A stretch of DNA of 64,000 nucleotides. Source: Cupriavidus sp. P-10. Its GTDB lineage: Bacteria > Pseudomonadota > Gammaproteobacteria > Burkholderiales > Burkholderiaceae. Of the stretch, positions 1 through 10,125 are shown piece after piece. Below the pieces are notes generated by a model. That model did not search any database and was not told the origin of the DNA. It saw only the letters and a program-made list of their open reading frames with translations. Numbering within the stretch: the first letter of the stretch is position 1; every line of letters begins with the position of its first letter. The translations under genes were made by a program, and so were the position numbers. The DNA lies in contig NZ_AP025170.1 of assembly GCF_003402535.2 (NCBI RefSeq), forward strand, positions 2,170,001 through 2,234,000. Reading direction: 5' to 3'.

Positions 1-193
1 AGCACAGCGGCAGCAAGCCGGTGGCGAGCGGGTCGAGCGTGCCGGTGTGGCCGGCCTTGGTGGCGCGCAGCAGGCGCTTGGCGCGCACCAGCGCATCGTT
101 GGACGACAGGCCCAGCGGCTTGTCGAGCAACAGCACACCATGGACGTCGCGGCGCGGCAGGCGCGGCGGGCGAGCGGCGTTGGAATCGGTCAT
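1..193 (-). CDS. truB: tRNA pseudouridine synthase B, N-terminal part (cut by window edge)
   Basis: Converts U55 of tRNA to pseudouridine in the T-loop. Only the first 64 codons are present; the gene runs off the left edge. After a short basic, proline-rich N-terminus the protein reads [13 protein letters not shown] and then [12 protein letters not shown], the TruB signature with the catalytic Asp in TLDPLATG. The ATG at 193 gives the usual TruB N-terminus. It follows rbfA by 85 bp and is the last visible gene of the rimP-nusA-infB-rbfA-truB operon, an order shared by many proteobacteria. Identity is secure; the rest of the protein cannot be judged. Confidence 0.95.
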   Translation of the reverse strand, partial: MTDSNAARPPRLPRRDVHGVLLLDKPLGLSSNDALVRAKRLLRATKAGHTGTLDPLATGLLPLC

Positions 194-278
194 CGGAGAA
201 AACAGGAGCGACGCTGATGCGGCGCGGCGTGCGGCCCTGAGGACCGCGTTGCCCATGCCTGGCGGCACGGGCGCCGGC

Positions 279-647
279 TCAGTCGTCTTTCGAACGCGTG
301 GCGTTCGCTTCGTTGATCAGCTTGGACATCTCGATCGCGTGTTCGACCGAGGTATCGTGCAGGAAGCGCAGCGTCGGCACGGTATGGATGTGCAGGCGCT
401 TGTACAGCAGCGAATGCAGGAAGCCAGCCTTCTCGTTGAGGATGGCTTCGGCCGTCGCCGGCTCGGCACCCAGCACGGTGAAGTGCACCTTGGCATGGGC
501 GTAGTCCGGCGTCAGCGTGACCGACTGCAGCGTGACCAGGCCGAGGCGCGGGTCGCGCAGTTCGCGCTGGATCATCTCGGCCAGGTCCTTCTGGATCTGG
601 TCGGAGATGCGGAGATTGCGGGAGGAGATATTGCCTTTCTTGGCCAT
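279..647 (-). CDS. rbfA: 30S ribosome-binding factor A
   Basis: Single-domain KH-like protein (122 aa, normal for the family) that binds the 30S subunit and helps mature the 5' end of 16S rRNA, especially in the cold. The family pattern is clear: the N-terminal region has [24 protein letters not shown], shown here only by its core [10 protein letters not shown], followed by [18 protein letters not shown] and [19 protein letters not shown]. It lies between infB and truB in the translation operon, 60 bp after infB, with a stable hairpin in that gap. No anomaly was seen. Confidence 0.96.
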   Translation of the reverse strand: MAKKGNISSRNLRISDQIQKDLAEMIQRELRDPRLGLVTLQSVTLTPDYAHAKVHFTVLGAEPATAEAILNEKAGFLHSLLYKRLHIHTVPTLRFLHDTSVEHAIEMSKLINEANATRSKDD

Positions 648-671
648 TCAATACTGTTCTGCTGAGATGAC

Positions 672-695
672 AACGGCAGGCCGAAGCCTGCCGTT
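672..695 (-). other. Intercistronic UUCG hairpin between infB and rbfA
   Basis: A perfect 10-bp stem (AACGGCAGGC paired with GCCTGCCGTT) closes a 4-base loop that reads UUCG in the minus-strand mRNA, with a C-G closing pair, which is the extra-stable cUUCGg tetraloop. No T-run follows, so it is more likely an RNA stability or processing element than a strong terminator. Confidence 0.6.
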
Positions 696-707
696 GCTTG
701 CGACGCC

Positions 708-3605
708 TTACAGCGTACGCGCCACCTCGGTGATTTCGTACACCTCGAGTTGGTCGCCTTCCTGAACATCGTTGAAGTTCTTGATCGACAGACCGCACTC
801 GAAGCCTTGCTTCACTTCCTTGACGTCGTCCTTGAAGCGCTTCAGTGAATCCAGCTCGCCATCGTGGATGACCACGTTGTTGCGCAGCACGCGCACCAGC
901 GAATTGCGCTTGACCATGCCGTCGGTAACCATACAGCCGGCCACCGCGCCGATCTTCGGCACGCGGAACACCTGGCGCACCTCGACCTGGCCGATCGTGG
1001 TCTCGCGCTTCTCCGGCGCCAGCATGCCCGACATCGCCGCCTTGATCTCGTCTACCGCATCGTAAATGATGTTGTAGTAGCGGATATCGATGCCGTTGTG
1101 CTCGGCGAGCTTGCGCGCACCAGCGTCGGCACGAACGTTGAAGCCGATGATGACCGCCTTCGATGCCGTCGCCAGGTTGACGTCGGACTCGGAGATGCCA
1201 CCCACGCCGCCGTGCACGATCTGCACGCGCACTTCCGCGGTCGACAGCTTCTGCAGCGACTGCACCAGCGCTTCCTGCGAACCCTGCACATCCGCCTTGA
1301 CGATCAGCGGCAACGTCTGGACTTCGCCTTCGGCCATCTGCTCGAGCATGTTCTCCAGCTTGGCGGCCTGTTGCTTGGCCAGCTTCACATCGCGGAACTT
1401 GCCCTGGCGGAACAGCGCGATTTCGCGCGCCTTGCGCTCGTCCGGCAGCACCAGCACTTCTTCACCGGCGGCAGGCACTTCCGACAGACCCTGGATTTCC
1501 ACCGGGATCGACGGGCCGGCTTCCTTGGTCGCCTTGCCGTTCTCGTCCAGCATGGCACGAACGCGGCCGTAGGCGCTGCCAGCCAGGACCACGTCGCCAC
1601 GCTTGAGCGTGCCGCTGCTGACCAGGATGGTAGCGATCGGGCCCTTGCCCTTGTCCAGCTGGGCTTCCACCACCAGGCCCTTGGCCGGGGCGTCGACCGG
1701 CGCCTTCAGTTCCAGGATTTCCGCCTGCAGCGAAACCTGCTCGAGCAGCTCTTCGATGCCCGTGCCGGCCTTGGCCGACACCGGCACGAACGGCGAATCG
1801 CCGCCGTACTCTTCCGGCACCACCTGCTCGGCCACCAGTTCCTGCTTGACGCGGTCCGGATTGGCTTCGGGCTTGTCGATCTTGTTGATCGCCACCACGA
1901 TGGGCACGCCGGCAGCCTTGGCATGCGCAATCGCTTCCTTGGTCTGCGGCATCACGCCGTCGTCGGCCGCGACCACCAGGATCACGATGTCGGTCGCCTT
2001 GGCACCGCGGGCACGCATGGCCGTAAAGGCCTCGTGACCCGGGGTGTCCAGGAAGGTGATCACGCCACGGTCGGTTTCCACGTGGTAGGCACCGATGTGC
2101 TGCGTAATGCCGCCGGCTTCGCCCGCGGCAACCTTGGTGCGGCGGATGTAGTCCAGCAGCGAGGTCTTGCCGTGGTCGACGTGACCCATCACGGTCACCA
2201 CCGGCGGACGCGGCAGCTGTTCGGCGTCGGTGTGTTCTTCACCGCCCACCACCAGCAGCGCTTCCGGATCATCCAGCTTGGCGGCGAACGCCTTGTGGCC
2301 CATTTCTTCCACCACGATCATGGCGGTTTCCTGGTCCAGCACCTGGTTGATGGTCACCATCTGGCCGAGCTTCATCATCTGCTTGATGACCTCGGATGCC
2401 TTCACTGCCATCTTGTGGGCGAGATCGGCCACGGAGACGGTTTCCGGCACGTGCACTTCACGCACCACCGGTTCGGTCGGCGCCTGGAAGTTGCTACGGC
2501 TGTCGTCGTGCTGCTGCTGCCTGCCGCCGCGGCCACGCGGGCCACCGCGCCAGCCGCCCGTGCCGCCCGACGAATCGCCGCGCGTCTTCAGGCCGCTGCC
2601 CTTCTTGCGGCTGCCTTCGTCCTGCCACGTACCAGGCTTACCCACCTTGCCCTTCTTGTCGGCGGTGGTGGTAGTGGTCGTGGTCGTGGTGGCGGGCTTC
2701 TTGTCGCCAGTCTTGGCTTCGGTCGCGGTCGCGGAAGCCGGCTTGACCGGCTTGTGCAGCGTACCGGTCTGCTCGGCCTTCTTTTCCTCAGCCTTGCGCT
2801 CGGACGGCGCCTTCAGCACGCGTGCCGGCGCATTCAGCATCTGCTGGATGGCGCGGGCTTCGGCTTCGGCAGCCTCGCGGCGCTTGCGCGCGGCAATCTC
2901 TTGCTCGGCACGGGCCTTGTCGGCGGCAGCCTTGGCCTCGTCGGCGGCCTTCTGCGCCTCGGCGCGCTCGGCGGTCACACGGGCCTTCTCGTCCTCGGCC
3001 TTCTTGCGCGAGGAGTCTTCCGCGGCCTCGGTCACGGCACGCGACGCGGCAGCCTCTTCCTCCGCCTTCTTGGCGGCGAGTTCGGCCTGGCGGCGCTGTT
3101 CCGCTTCCAGTGCTTCCTGGCGGGCGCGGCGCTCGGCTTCCTCGCGCTCGGCAGCCTCGCGGGCGGCCTTGGCTTCGGCTTCCTGGCGCGCCAGCTGTTC
3201 GGCCTGGCGGCGTTCTTCCTCTTCGCGGCGTGCCTGCTCGGCAGCGTCGACGACCGGGGCCTGGGCCTCGGCTGTATCAGCGTGCGCCTCGGGGTGGGCC
3301 TCGTCGCGCTTGATCAGCACGCGCTTCTTACGCACTTCCACCTGGACCGTGCGGGTCTTGCCGGCGCCATCCGACTGGCGGATCTCGGAGGTTTCACGCT
3401 TCGTCAGCGTGATCTTCTTCCGGGAGCTGTCGTCGGCCTGGCCGTGCGAACGCTTCAGATAGTCCAGCAGCCTGGTCTTATCCGATTCCGTGATGATGTC
3501 TTCTGGCGCAGCTTTGCCCACCCCAGCCGCCTGCAATTGTTCCAGCAGGGCAGCTGCGCTGCGACTCAGTTCTGCGGCCAGTTGGGCAACTGTTGTGCTT
3601 GCCAT
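708..3605 (-). CDS. infB: Translation initiation factor IF-2
   Basis: GTPase that brings fMet-tRNA to the 30S subunit and promotes subunit joining. The 965-aa protein begins with the IF2 N-terminal motif ([20 protein letters not shown]). A very long Lys/Glu/Ala-rich charged region follows (about residues 110-280), then a low-complexity linker with nine consecutive Thr and a Gly/Arg-rich stretch. The G domain carries GHVDHGKT (about residue 472), DTPGHEAF and NKID, followed by the IF2 domains II-IV. The conserved C-terminus ends in a [10 protein letters not shown] tail. The length matches the long beta-proteobacterial form. It lies 93 bp after nusA in the operon. Confidence 0.98.
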   Translation of the reverse strand: MASTTVAQLAAELSRSAAALLEQLQAAGVGKAAPEDIITESDKTRLLDYLKRSHGQADDSSRKKITLTKRETSEIRQSDGAGKTRTVQVEVRKKRVLIKRDEAHPEAHADTAEAQAPVVDAAEQARREEEERRQAEQLARQEAEAKAAREAAEREEAERRARQEALEAEQRRQAELAAKKAEEEAAASRAVTEAAEDSSRKKAEDEKARVTAERAEAQKAADEAKAAADKARAEQEIAARKRREAAEAEARAIQQMLNAPARVLKAPSERKAEEKKAEQTGTLHKPVKPASATATEAKTGDKKPATTTTTTTTTADKKGKVGKPGTWQDEGSRKKGSGLKTRGDSSGGTGGWRGGPRGRGGRQQQHDDSRSNFQAPTEPVVREVHVPETVSVADLAHKMAVKASEVIKQMMKLGQMVTINQVLDQETAMIVVEEMGHKAFAAKLDDPEALLVVGGEEHTDAEQLPRPPVVTVMGHVDHGKTSLLDYIRRTKVAAGEAGGITQHIGAYHVETDRGVITFLDTPGHEAFTAMRARGAKATDIVILVVAADDGVMPQTKEAIAHAKAAGVPIVVAINKIDKPEANPDRVKQELVAEQVVPEEYGGDSPFVPVSAKAGTGIEELLEQVSLQAEILELKAPVDAPAKGLVVEAQLDKGKGPIATILVSSGTLKRGDVVLAGSAYGRVRAMLDENGKATKEAGPSIPVEIQGLSEVPAAGEEVLVLPDERKAREIALFRQGKFRDVKLAKQQAAKLENMLEQMAEGEVQTLPLIVKADVQGSQEALVQSLQKLSTAEVRVQIVHGGVGGISESDVNLATASKAVIIGFNVRADAGARKLAEHNGIDIRYYNIIYDAVDEIKAAMSGMLAPEKRETTIGQVEVRQVFRVPKIGAVAGCMVTDGMVKRNSLVRVLRNNVVIHDGELDSLKRFKDDVKEVKQGFECGLSIKNFNDVQEGDQLEVYEITEVARTL

Positions 3606-3698
3606 TCAAACCCTTTCAATGCTTGGTGTCTTCGTCGGGACAAATCGTATGCGGAAAGCGCGCCCGGGCTGGTGTTGGCCGGCCCGGCCCCGTGTCCC

Positions 3699-5174
3699 TC
3701 AGTTGAACCAATGTTCCCGTGCTTTCATGATCAGCGCCTTGGCTTCTTCCTCGCTGACGCCGGTCATCTCGACCAGCTCGTCCACGGCCAGTTCGGCCAG
3801 GTCGTCACGCGTGTGGATATCACCTTCGGCCAGCTTGCCGATCAGTTCCGGGTTCAGGCCGTCGAGGGCGCGCAGATCCTGCGATACCTCTTCCACCTTT
3901 TCTTCCCGGGCCAGTTCCATCGTCAGGAGCGCATCACGCGCGCGGTTGCGCAGCTCGTTGACGGTGTCTTCGTCAAAGGCCTCGATCTCCATCATTTCAC
4001 TGATGGGGACATAGGCCACTTCTTCCAGCGTGGAGAAGCCTTCCTCGATCAGGATGTCTGCCACTTCCTCATCCACGTCCAGCTTGGACATGAACAGCTT
4101 GCGCACGACACCACTCTCTTCGGCTTGCTTCTGCGCCGATTCTTCCTGCGTCATGATGTTGATCTGCCAGCCGGTCAGTTCGGACGCCAGGCGTACGTTC
4201 TGACCACTGCGGCCGATGGCGACGGCGAGATTTTCCTCGTCGACCACCACATCCATGCAGTGCTTCTCTTCATCAACCACGATCGACTGCACCTGTGCCG
4301 GTGCCAGCGCGCCGATGACGAACTGCGCCGGGTCTTCCGACCACAGCACAATGTCCACGGCCTCGCCGCCGATCTCGTTGCGCACCGCGGTCACGCGCGT
4401 ACCGCGCACGCCCACACAGGTGCCGATCGGGTCGATGCGCTTGTCGTGCGCCACCACCGCGATCTTGGCACGCACGCCCGGATCACGCGCGGCGGCCTTG
4501 ATTTCCAGCAGGCCCTGCTCCATTTCCGGCACTTCGTTTTCGAAGAGCTTGATCAGGAACTCAGGGGCGGTGCGCGACAGCTCGATCTGCGGGCCGCGCG
4601 CGGCGCGGTCCACGTTCAGGATATAAGCACGCACGCGGTCGCCGGTGCGCAGGTTTTCCTTCGGAATGATCTGGTCGCGGGTCAGCAGCGCTTCCACGCG
4701 GCCGGATTCCACGATCAGGCCCTTCTTGTCGGCGCGCTTGACCGTGCCGGTCATGATTTTCTCGCCGCGATCCAGGTAGTCGTTCAGGATCTGCTCGCGC
4801 TCGGCGTCGCGGATGCGCTGCAGGATCACCTGCTTGGCGGCCTGCGCGCCGATACGGCCGAATTCCACCGACTCGATCTGCTGCTCGATATAGTCGTCCA
4901 GTTCGATGCTGGGGTTCTCATCGCGGGCCTCGAACAGCAGGATCTGCTTGTCCGGCTCCTGCAGACCCTGCTCGTCGGGAACGACCAGCCAGCGGCGGAA
5001 GGTTTCATGCTCGCCCGACTCGCGATCGATCGCGACCCGGATATCCACGTCTTCTTCGAAACGCTTCTTGGTGGCCGAGGCGAGCGCCGCCTCCAGGGCA
5101 CCGAATACCACATCCTTGTCGACGTTCTTCTCACGCGCAAGCGCATCGACGAGCAACAGAACTTCGCGGCTCAT
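3699..5174 (-). CDS. nusA: Transcription termination/antitermination factor NusA
   Basis: Binds RNA polymerase and nascent RNA, modulating pausing, intrinsic termination and antitermination. In its 491 aa the order is the NusA N-terminal domain (starting [18 protein letters not shown]), an S1 domain at about 135-200, and two KH domains with [18 protein letters not shown] and [15 protein letters not shown]. Two C-terminal acidic helix-hairpin-helix repeats follow (about 360-420 and 435-491), the second ending in MKAREHWFN, as in the E. coli-type long form. Its start codon overlaps the end of rimP by 4 bp (ATGA), suggesting translational coupling. The operon leader contains an intrinsic terminator that NusA itself could act on. 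Confidence 0.98.
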   Translation of the reverse strand: MSREVLLLVDALAREKNVDKDVVFGALEAALASATKKRFEEDVDIRVAIDRESGEHETFRRWLVVPDEQGLQEPDKQILLFEARDENPSIELDDYIEQQIESVEFGRIGAQAAKQVILQRIRDAEREQILNDYLDRGEKIMTGTVKRADKKGLIVESGRVEALLTRDQIIPKENLRTGDRVRAYILNVDRAARGPQIELSRTAPEFLIKLFENEVPEMEQGLLEIKAAARDPGVRAKIAVVAHDKRIDPIGTCVGVRGTRVTAVRNEIGGEAVDIVLWSEDPAQFVIGALAPAQVQSIVVDEEKHCMDVVVDEENLAVAIGRSGQNVRLASELTGWQINIMTQEESAQKQAEESGVVRKLFMSKLDVDEEVADILIEEGFSTLEEVAYVPISEMMEIEAFDEDTVNELRNRARDALLTMELAREEKVEEVSQDLRALDGLNPELIGKLAEGDIHTRDDLAELAVDELVEMTGVSEEEAKALIMKAREHWFN

Positions 5175-5659
5175 TGCTTGTTCCCTTTTCTTTGATTTCC
5201 TTTGAAGTCGAATACCGGCACCAGGCGTGCCTTGTCGACATCGGATACGGCAAATTCCAGCAGTGCCGGGCCATCCTTGCCCTCGAACTCCAGGCCGACC
5301 TTCTCCGCGCCCGTCTCGCCGGTCGGTTCGCGCAGGATGCCCGTGAAGTTCTTTTGCCCGTTGACCGGCAGGCGCAGCGTCACGCGCGCCTCGGCGCCGG
5401 TAAAGCGGACATAGTCGGCCAGCTTCTTCAGCGGCCGGTCCAGTCCGGGCGACGAGACCTCGAGGCGTTCATAGTCGACGTTCTCGACCGTAAACACGTG
5501 GGTGAGCTGGCGGCTCACCTTTTCACAATCCTCGATGGCAATGCCGGTTTCAGGCTGATCGATATAGACACGCAGCAATCCGGCCGGGGCACGCTCGAGC
5601 TCAACCAGCTCATATCCCATGCCGTTAAGGGTGGTTTCGATCAAATCTGCCAGATGCAC
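5171..5659 (-). CDS. rimP: Ribosome maturation factor RimP
   Basis: Cytoplasmic factor needed for 30S maturation; first gene of the rimP-nusA-infB-rbfA-truB operon. The 162-aa protein has the family pattern: an N-terminal ferredoxin-like domain ([20 protein letters not shown], then [25 protein letters not shown]), the [12 protein letters not shown] motif, and a C-terminal SH3-like barrel. The start codon is GTG (GTGCATCTGGCA), chosen because it begins the conserved N-terminus and no ATG lies nearby. The end overlaps nusA by 4 bp. A basic tail ([10 protein letters not shown]) closes the protein. Confidence 0.96.
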   Translation of the reverse strand: MHLADLIETTLNGMGYELVELERAPAGLLRVYIDQPETGIAIEDCEKVSRQLTHVFTVENVDYERLEVSSPGLDRPLKKLADYVRFTGAEARVTLRLPVNGQKNFTGILREPTGETGAEKVGLEFEGKDGPALLEFAVSDVDKARLVPVFDFKGNQRKGNKQ

Positions 5660-5790
5660 TGTTATCCCGAGTAATGGCCATCAACACCGTGGCAGGCAAA
5701 CCCGCCGCTGCCGTCCGGGACGACCCTGCTGCAGTGCTGCCTGTCCGCCATCCGCCCGCGCCAGGGCGCAGGACCGAAATCGGGCGAACC

Positions 5791-5815
5791 AAAAAAAAAT
5801 GGGCGCAATGCCCAT
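5791..5815 (-). terminator. Intrinsic terminator in the rimP-nusA leader (or rluB terminator)
   Basis: In minus-strand RNA the stem ATGGGC/GCCCAT with a 5-nt loop is followed directly by eight U residues. It lies downstream of rluB but also 25-60 nt downstream of the only good promoter upstream of rimP (5860-5888). It therefore sits inside the operon leader and could act as an attenuator. A second stem-loop (5823-5841, CCATCCTC/GAGGGTGG with one G-U pair) lies just upstream of it. Confidence 0.8.
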
Positions 5816-5859
5816 CATTCGCCCACCCTCGGCGAGGATGGCTTTTTGAATAGACTTGA

Positions 5860-5888
5860 ATTATACGCGGATTATGTCGAAAAGGCAA
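5860..5888 (-). promoter_or_regulatory. Sigma-70-type promoter of the rimP-nusA-infB operon
   Basis: On the minus strand TTGCCT (5888-5883) and a perfect TATAAT (5865-5860) are separated by 17 bp. The predicted transcription start is near 5853, giving a leader of about 195 nt before the rimP GTG. No comparable promoter is visible between the terminator and rimP, where the sequence is very GC-rich. Confidence 0.65.
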
Positions 5889-5959
5889 AAGCCAGACATA
5901 CTCGCAGATTACTTGCCGCGCCGGCGGGCCTTCCACCCGCCATGCGCAGCATCTGACAC

Positions 5960-7867
5960 TCAGCGGTTGCCGCCGCGATTGCCCCCACGGTTCCCACCGC
6001 GGTTGCCACCACCACCACCGGCGCCGCCGCCGCCGCCGCCGCCGCGCTGGGTGCGGTTTCCGCCCGGCTTCGCGGCCTTCGGCATGACATTTCCGTTTGC
6101 TTCGCCACCGCCACGACGTGGCGGCTTGCCCTGTCCGCCGAGGCCGGTGCCACCGCCCCCGCGCGCCTGGCGCGTGCCGGGGCCGCGGCCGCCGCCGAGA
6201 TTGGCCGCATGCGAGGTCAGCAGCGTGGGGCCGTGGCTGATATAGCCCATCGACGTCTTCATCGGGTCCGGCTGGCCGCCCCGGCTGCCGCCACGGGCGC
6301 CGCCCTGTTCGTAGCGCGGCAGGCCATCCATCCCGGTGTGCATCGGCATGCCGGCAATCGCGGCTTCGGTTCGCTGCTTGCGTCCGCCGACCTTGGTCGC
6401 GCCCTTGCCCGACTGCTCGGCCTTGCCCGGTACCTTCAGGCCGACCGCAGTCATCAGCGCCTTGACGTCATTGGGCTCGACTTCCTGCCAGCGGCCACGC
6501 TTAAGGCCGCGCGGCAGCAGGAACTGGCCGTAGCGCGTGCGGATCAGGCGCGACACGGTCAGGCCGACCGCCTCGAACATGCGCCGCACTTCGCGGTTGC
6601 GGCCTTCGGTCAGCGCCACGTGGTACCACTGGTTGACACCCTCGCCGCCGCCATCGGCAATGCGCAGGAAGTTGGCCTCGCCGTCGTCCAGCTTGATGCC
6701 GTGCAGCAGGCGCTGGCGGTCGGCTTCGGCCAGTTCGCCGAGCGTGCGCACGGCGTATTCACGCTCGACGCCGTAGCGCGGATGCATGAAGCGGTTGGCG
6801 ATATCGCCCGAAGTGGTGAAGATCAGCAGGCCTTCGGTATTGAAGTCCAGCCGGCCGACGGCCACCCACTTGCCGGACTTGATGCGCGGCAGGCTGTCGA
6901 ATACGGTCGGACGGCCTTCGGGGTCCGACTGGCTGACGATTTCACCGGCCGGCTTGTGGTACAGCAGCACGCGCGGCGGCTTGGTCGACACCTTGCGGTG
7001 GATCAGCTTGCCGTTGACCCGCACCTGGTCGGCCGGCAGGATGCGCTGGCCGATATGCGCCGGCAGGCCGTTGACCGAGACCCGACCCTGCAGGATCAGT
7101 TCTTCCATTTCGCGGCGCGAGCCCAGGCCGCCTTCAGCCAGCACCTTGTGCAGCTTGGGCGCATCGTCCTCGGCCGACAGTTCGCGCACCGGCTTGGCCT
7201 TGGTGCGCGGGATGACCGTGTCTTCGTTGTCGTACTGCTCGGAAATCACGAAGCGGAACAGGTCCTCGCTGCTGGACGCGGCCTTGTCGGCGCCGCCGCC
7301 CTGGCCCTTGCGCTGGCCTTGCGGCCTGGCACCATCCTTGCGGCGGCCCTGCGGCTGGCGGCCGGCAGCGCCCTGCCCCTCGACCGGCGCGGCAGGCTTG
7401 ACGCCACGCGGGCTGGGCTTACGCTTGCGGCCCGCCTGTTCACCCTTGTCTGCCTTCTCGGCTCTTTCGGCCTTCTCGGTCCTTTCAGCCCGTTCAGCCC
7501 GCTCAGCCTTGTGCGCCTTGTCCACCGGAGCCTGCACCGGCTGGCCGCCATCGCCCTGCGCCGGCTTGCGCTTGCCGCGGCCACGCTGGGCACCGCGCCC
7601 GCCGGCCGCCGCCGGCGCGGCGGTCGCTTCCGCGGCCTCGCCGGGCGTACCGACCTCGGCGCCTTCGGCGCGACCGGCATCGCGGTCTTGCGCCGCCTGG
7701 CGGCGGGACGCCACCAGGTTCCTCAGCCCGCGGCGCAGCCCCTTGCGGCGGGGCGCGGCTTCGCTGCCCGATCCGGGTTCTGCGGCGCCGGAATCGGCGG
7801 GTGCGCCCGCGTTGCGGGCGTCTTGCTCAACGGAATCAGACAAGGTATTCACTATCGGATGTTGCAT
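5960..7867 (-). CDS. rluB: 23S rRNA pseudouridine synthase RluB/RsuA family, with long low-complexity extensions
   Basis: Makes pseudouridine in 23S rRNA (position 2605 in E. coli). The 635-aa protein is more than twice the length of E. coli RluB. The core spans about residues 230-480: an S4 RNA-binding domain ([20 protein letters not shown]) and the synthase domain with the catalytic Asp in [14 protein letters not shown] (about residue 340), then [14 protein letters not shown]. The first 200 residues are Ala/Glu/Lys/Arg-rich with repeated AERAEK units. The last 150 are Gly/Arg-rich and end in four GGNR units. The ATG at 7867 lies 5 bp beyond the scpB stop codon, so the two genes are probably co-transcribed. 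The exact target uridine is inferred from family similarity. Confidence 0.92.
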   Translation of the reverse strand: MQHPIVNTLSDSVEQDARNAGAPADSGAAEPGSGSEAAPRRKGLRRGLRNLVASRRQAAQDRDAGRAEGAEVGTPGEAAEATAAPAAAGGRGAQRGRGKRKPAQGDGGQPVQAPVDKAHKAERAERAERTEKAERAEKADKGEQAGRKRKPSPRGVKPAAPVEGQGAAGRQPQGRRKDGARPQGQRKGQGGGADKAASSSEDLFRFVISEQYDNEDTVIPRTKAKPVRELSAEDDAPKLHKVLAEGGLGSRREMEELILQGRVSVNGLPAHIGQRILPADQVRVNGKLIHRKVSTKPPRVLLYHKPAGEIVSQSDPEGRPTVFDSLPRIKSGKWVAVGRLDFNTEGLLIFTTSGDIANRFMHPRYGVEREYAVRTLGELAEADRQRLLHGIKLDDGEANFLRIADGGGEGVNQWYHVALTEGRNREVRRMFEAVGLTVSRLIRTRYGQFLLPRGLKRGRWQEVEPNDVKALMTAVGLKVPGKAEQSGKGATKVGGRKQRTEAAIAGMPMHTGMDGLPRYEQGGARGGSRGGQPDPMKTSMGYISHGPTLLTSHAANLGGGRGPGTRQARGGGGTGLGGQGKPPRRGGGEANGNVMPKAAKPGGNRTQRGGGGGGGAGGGGGNRGGNRGGNRGGNR

Positions 7868-7872
7868 GTTGT

Positions 7873-8739
7873 TCAGTTCGGCACGCGCTCGTCGTGCTCG
7901 CTCGGGTGCGGCGGGGCGCTGTCTTCCAACAGCTCTCCCCGCGCCCCGTCCGGATCGGATTCGGCCGGGTCGGCAGGTTCGTTCGGTTCGCCTTCGGCGC
8001 CCATTTCCTCAGCCCCATGCTGGTGCGGCTGCAGGTCGAATCCGTTGGCGATTTCGCCGTTTGTGGATGCCTGGCCGGCGTCCGTGACTTCGGGCTCGCC
8101 GGCGGCGGATGCTTCGCCCCCCGCCGGCTCGGCAAACGCCTCTTCATCGGCGCTACCGTGCTTGCCTGCCGCCAGCGCCTCGAAATCGATGGCCTGCTGA
8201 TCCAGCAGCGTTGCCTGCGCCTGCGCCTGGGCATCTTCAAGCGGCGGCAACTCGTCCAGCGTGCGCAGCCCGAGGTCGTCCAGGAAGGCCTTGGTGGTGG
8301 CATACAGGGCCGGCCGGCCCGGCACGTCGCGGTGGCCGATCACCTCGATCCAGCTACGGTCTTCCAGCTTCTTAATGACTTCCGTACTAACCGTCACGCC
8401 GCGGATTTCCTCGATATCGCCGCGCGTCACCGGCTGGCGATAAGCGATGATCGCCAGCGTCTCCATCACGGCGCGCGAATATTTCGGCGGCTTTTCAGGA
8501 TTCAGGCGGTCGAGGTATTCGCGCATTTCGGGGCGGCTCTGGAAGCGCCAGCCGCTGGCCAGCGACACTAGCTCCACGCCGCGCGGGCGCCAGTCCTGGC
8601 GCAACTCCTCCAGCAGCACGCGGACGGTGTCCGCGCCGACATCGTCGGCGAACAGCCGTCGCAGATCATTGACGCGCAAAGGTTCCTGCGCGCAGATCAG
8701 CGCCGTCTCGAGGACGATCTTCGCCTCTTGGGTATTCAT
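7873..8739 (-). CDS. scpB: Segregation and condensation protein B
   Basis: Kleisin-associated subunit of the SMC-ScpAB condensin that compacts and segregates the chromosome. In its 288 aa, tandem winged-helix domains span about residues 1-180, recognised by the N-terminus [20 protein letters not shown], then [24 protein letters not shown] sequence (here [20 protein letters not shown]) and [18 protein letters not shown]. The remaining 110 residues form an acidic, Ala/Glu-rich tail, longer than in the Firmicutes protein. scpA is not adjacent on this side. An unusually long non-coding stretch (about 550 bp) lies upstream. Confidence 0.95.
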   Translation of the reverse strand: MNTQEAKIVLETALICAQEPLRVNDLRRLFADDVGADTVRVLLEELRQDWRPRGVELVSLASGWRFQSRPEMREYLDRLNPEKPPKYSRAVMETLAIIAYRQPVTRGDIEEIRGVTVSTEVIKKLEDRSWIEVIGHRDVPGRPALYATTKAFLDDLGLRTLDELPPLEDAQAQAQATLLDQQAIDFEALAAGKHGSADEEAFAEPAGGEASAAGEPEVTDAGQASTNGEIANGFDLQPHQHGAEEMGAEGEPNEPADPAESDPDGARGELLEDSAPPHPSEHDERVPN

Positions 8740-9289
8740 GTTGATGGTGTGCAGCCTGTCTTTGCACCTGCTCCCGGACGGATCCGGGGCACCGGAGATT
8801 TTGGATACAGCGACGCCAATGCCATCGCCATCTCATTGCGCAGCTCACCCGGATACCTGCTGCATCCAAGCCGTGCACTTCCATTCTTTGCATCGAGTTG
8901 CCGGGTCACTCCGGCAGGAGATCGTTCGCATGCCGCCATGGGCCGGTCAGCGAACCTCTTGCGTGGCACATCCGAAAACCGGACGCTGCTGTCGGCGAAC
9001 TGAACGCCTCGGACGCAAGAAAAACGGGTATCGGGAGCAAGGCCGGCATCTCCAACACCGCAGTGCCAGCCGGGCTTTGATCTTTTGAACCGGATGGACC
9101 GCGGGCCGGGCCGGGCATCGAACCACCAACGCTTCCCGCCGCCGTGGGCGTGCCTTCTGGTAGGAAGGCCGCTTGGCGCTGCTCGCCGTTGCTTACAAAA
9201 CACCGCGCGATACCGCAATGTTGGCGATTGTATGGCATTCCCGCCCTTGCCCGCAACCATCATTCGCTGCGCCGCGCGCCCCATGCGCC
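8740..9289. other. Unassigned 550-bp gap upstream of scpB
   Basis: No open frame here resembles a known family and none has a convincing ribosome binding site. The only candidate signal is a minus-strand promoter, TTGCGG (9256-9251), 18 bp, TACAAT (9232-9227), which would give a leader of about 480 nt before scpB or drive an unannotated small RNA. I saw no terminator at the end of the TauE/SafE gene. Confidence 0.35.
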
Positions 9290-10048
9290 TCAAAAGACCA
9301 GGCAGAAACCCTGCTCTGCCAGCGAATGTGGCAGCAACACCGCGCGCGCCAGGCCAAGGGCCCCGAACGCCATGACCGCCACGCCCGCGCCCACCCGCAC
9401 CGCGCGCCGCCGCGACAGGCTGCGCAGGTAGCCGGACAGCCCCGACAGCACCAGCAGGTTGGGCAGCGTGCCGACGCCGAACACGCCCATCACCAGTGCG
9501 CCGGAACCGGCATTGCCGGCGAGCAGCGCAAGCGTCAGCGCACCATAGACCATGCCGCACGGCACCAGCCCCCAGGCCAGTCCAACCCCGTAGCGCCTGG
9601 CAAGGCCCCCATGCGCACGCACGAACGCGGGCATGTTGCCGCCTAGCCGGCCCAACTGCCGCGCCACGCCACTGCCAGCCCGCGCCGCCAGCCGCTCCAG
9701 CCATGCCACGGTAAAGGCATTGCCGCGCAGCAGGCGCCAGCCCGACCACAGCAGCATGGCGCTGCCGGCACCGAACAGCCAGCGCTGCAACGGCAGGTAA
9801 TCCTGCTTCCACGCGCCGGCGCCGATCGCGCCCAGCAGCGCGCCTAGCATCATGTAGGTCGAAATCCTGCCCAGGTGCATTGCCAGCAACTCGCCGACCC
9901 AGGCAGCACGGCTGCGCACGAAGGTCATGGCCGCAACGCTGCCACGTGGTTGTTCGACTGCCAGCGCGATGCCGCCACACATTGCTGCACAGTGCACGCC
10001 GCCCAGCAATGCCAGCATAAAAACGCTAATTAGCACACCAAATGTCAA
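9290..10048 (-). CDS. TauE/SafE-family membrane protein of the cbb3 oxidase cluster
   Basis: Integral membrane protein of 252 aa with about six hydrophobic segments and the motif GGVHCAAMCGG near the N-terminus, typical of the sulfite exporter TauE/SafE (DUF2892/UreH-like) proteins found next to cco and fnr genes. In those clusters it is suspected of handling copper during oxidase assembly; the exact substrate is not established. The start chosen is TTG at 10048, because the full first membrane helix (FGVLISVFMLALLGG) requires it; an ATG at 10018 would cut the helix. It is divergent from fnr, 77 bp away, which also uses TTG. Confidence 0.8.
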   Translation of the reverse strand: MTFGVLISVFMLALLGGVHCAAMCGGIALAVEQPRGSVAAMTFVRSRAAWVGELLAMHLGRISTYMMLGALLGAIGAGAWKQDYLPLQRWLFGAGSAMLLWSGWRLLRGNAFTVAWLERLAARAGSGVARQLGRLGGNMPAFVRAHGGLARRYGVGLAWGLVPCGMVYGALTLALLAGNAGSGALVMGVFGVGTLPNLLVLSGLSGYLRSLSRRRAVRVGAGVAVMAFGALGLARAVLLPHSLAEQGFCLVF

Positions 10049-10125
10049 ATCTGGCTCCCTGCCGCATCACATCGCACGGTAAAATGTCCTGATCGCGCCC
10101 TCGCATCCAATCTTGCAGGTTCCAA

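Noticed and set aside
864..5195. 1443-codon open frame on the plus strand opposite infB and nusA
   Set aside because: It is the antisense shadow of two strongly conserved genes. The codon bias of GC-rich DNA keeps the opposite frame open. The protein is low complexity and matches no family.
5961..6060. Triplet-like GC-rich repeats as a CRISPR or satellite array
   Set aside because: They encode the GGNR and poly-Gly tail of RluB in frame and have no spacer structure.
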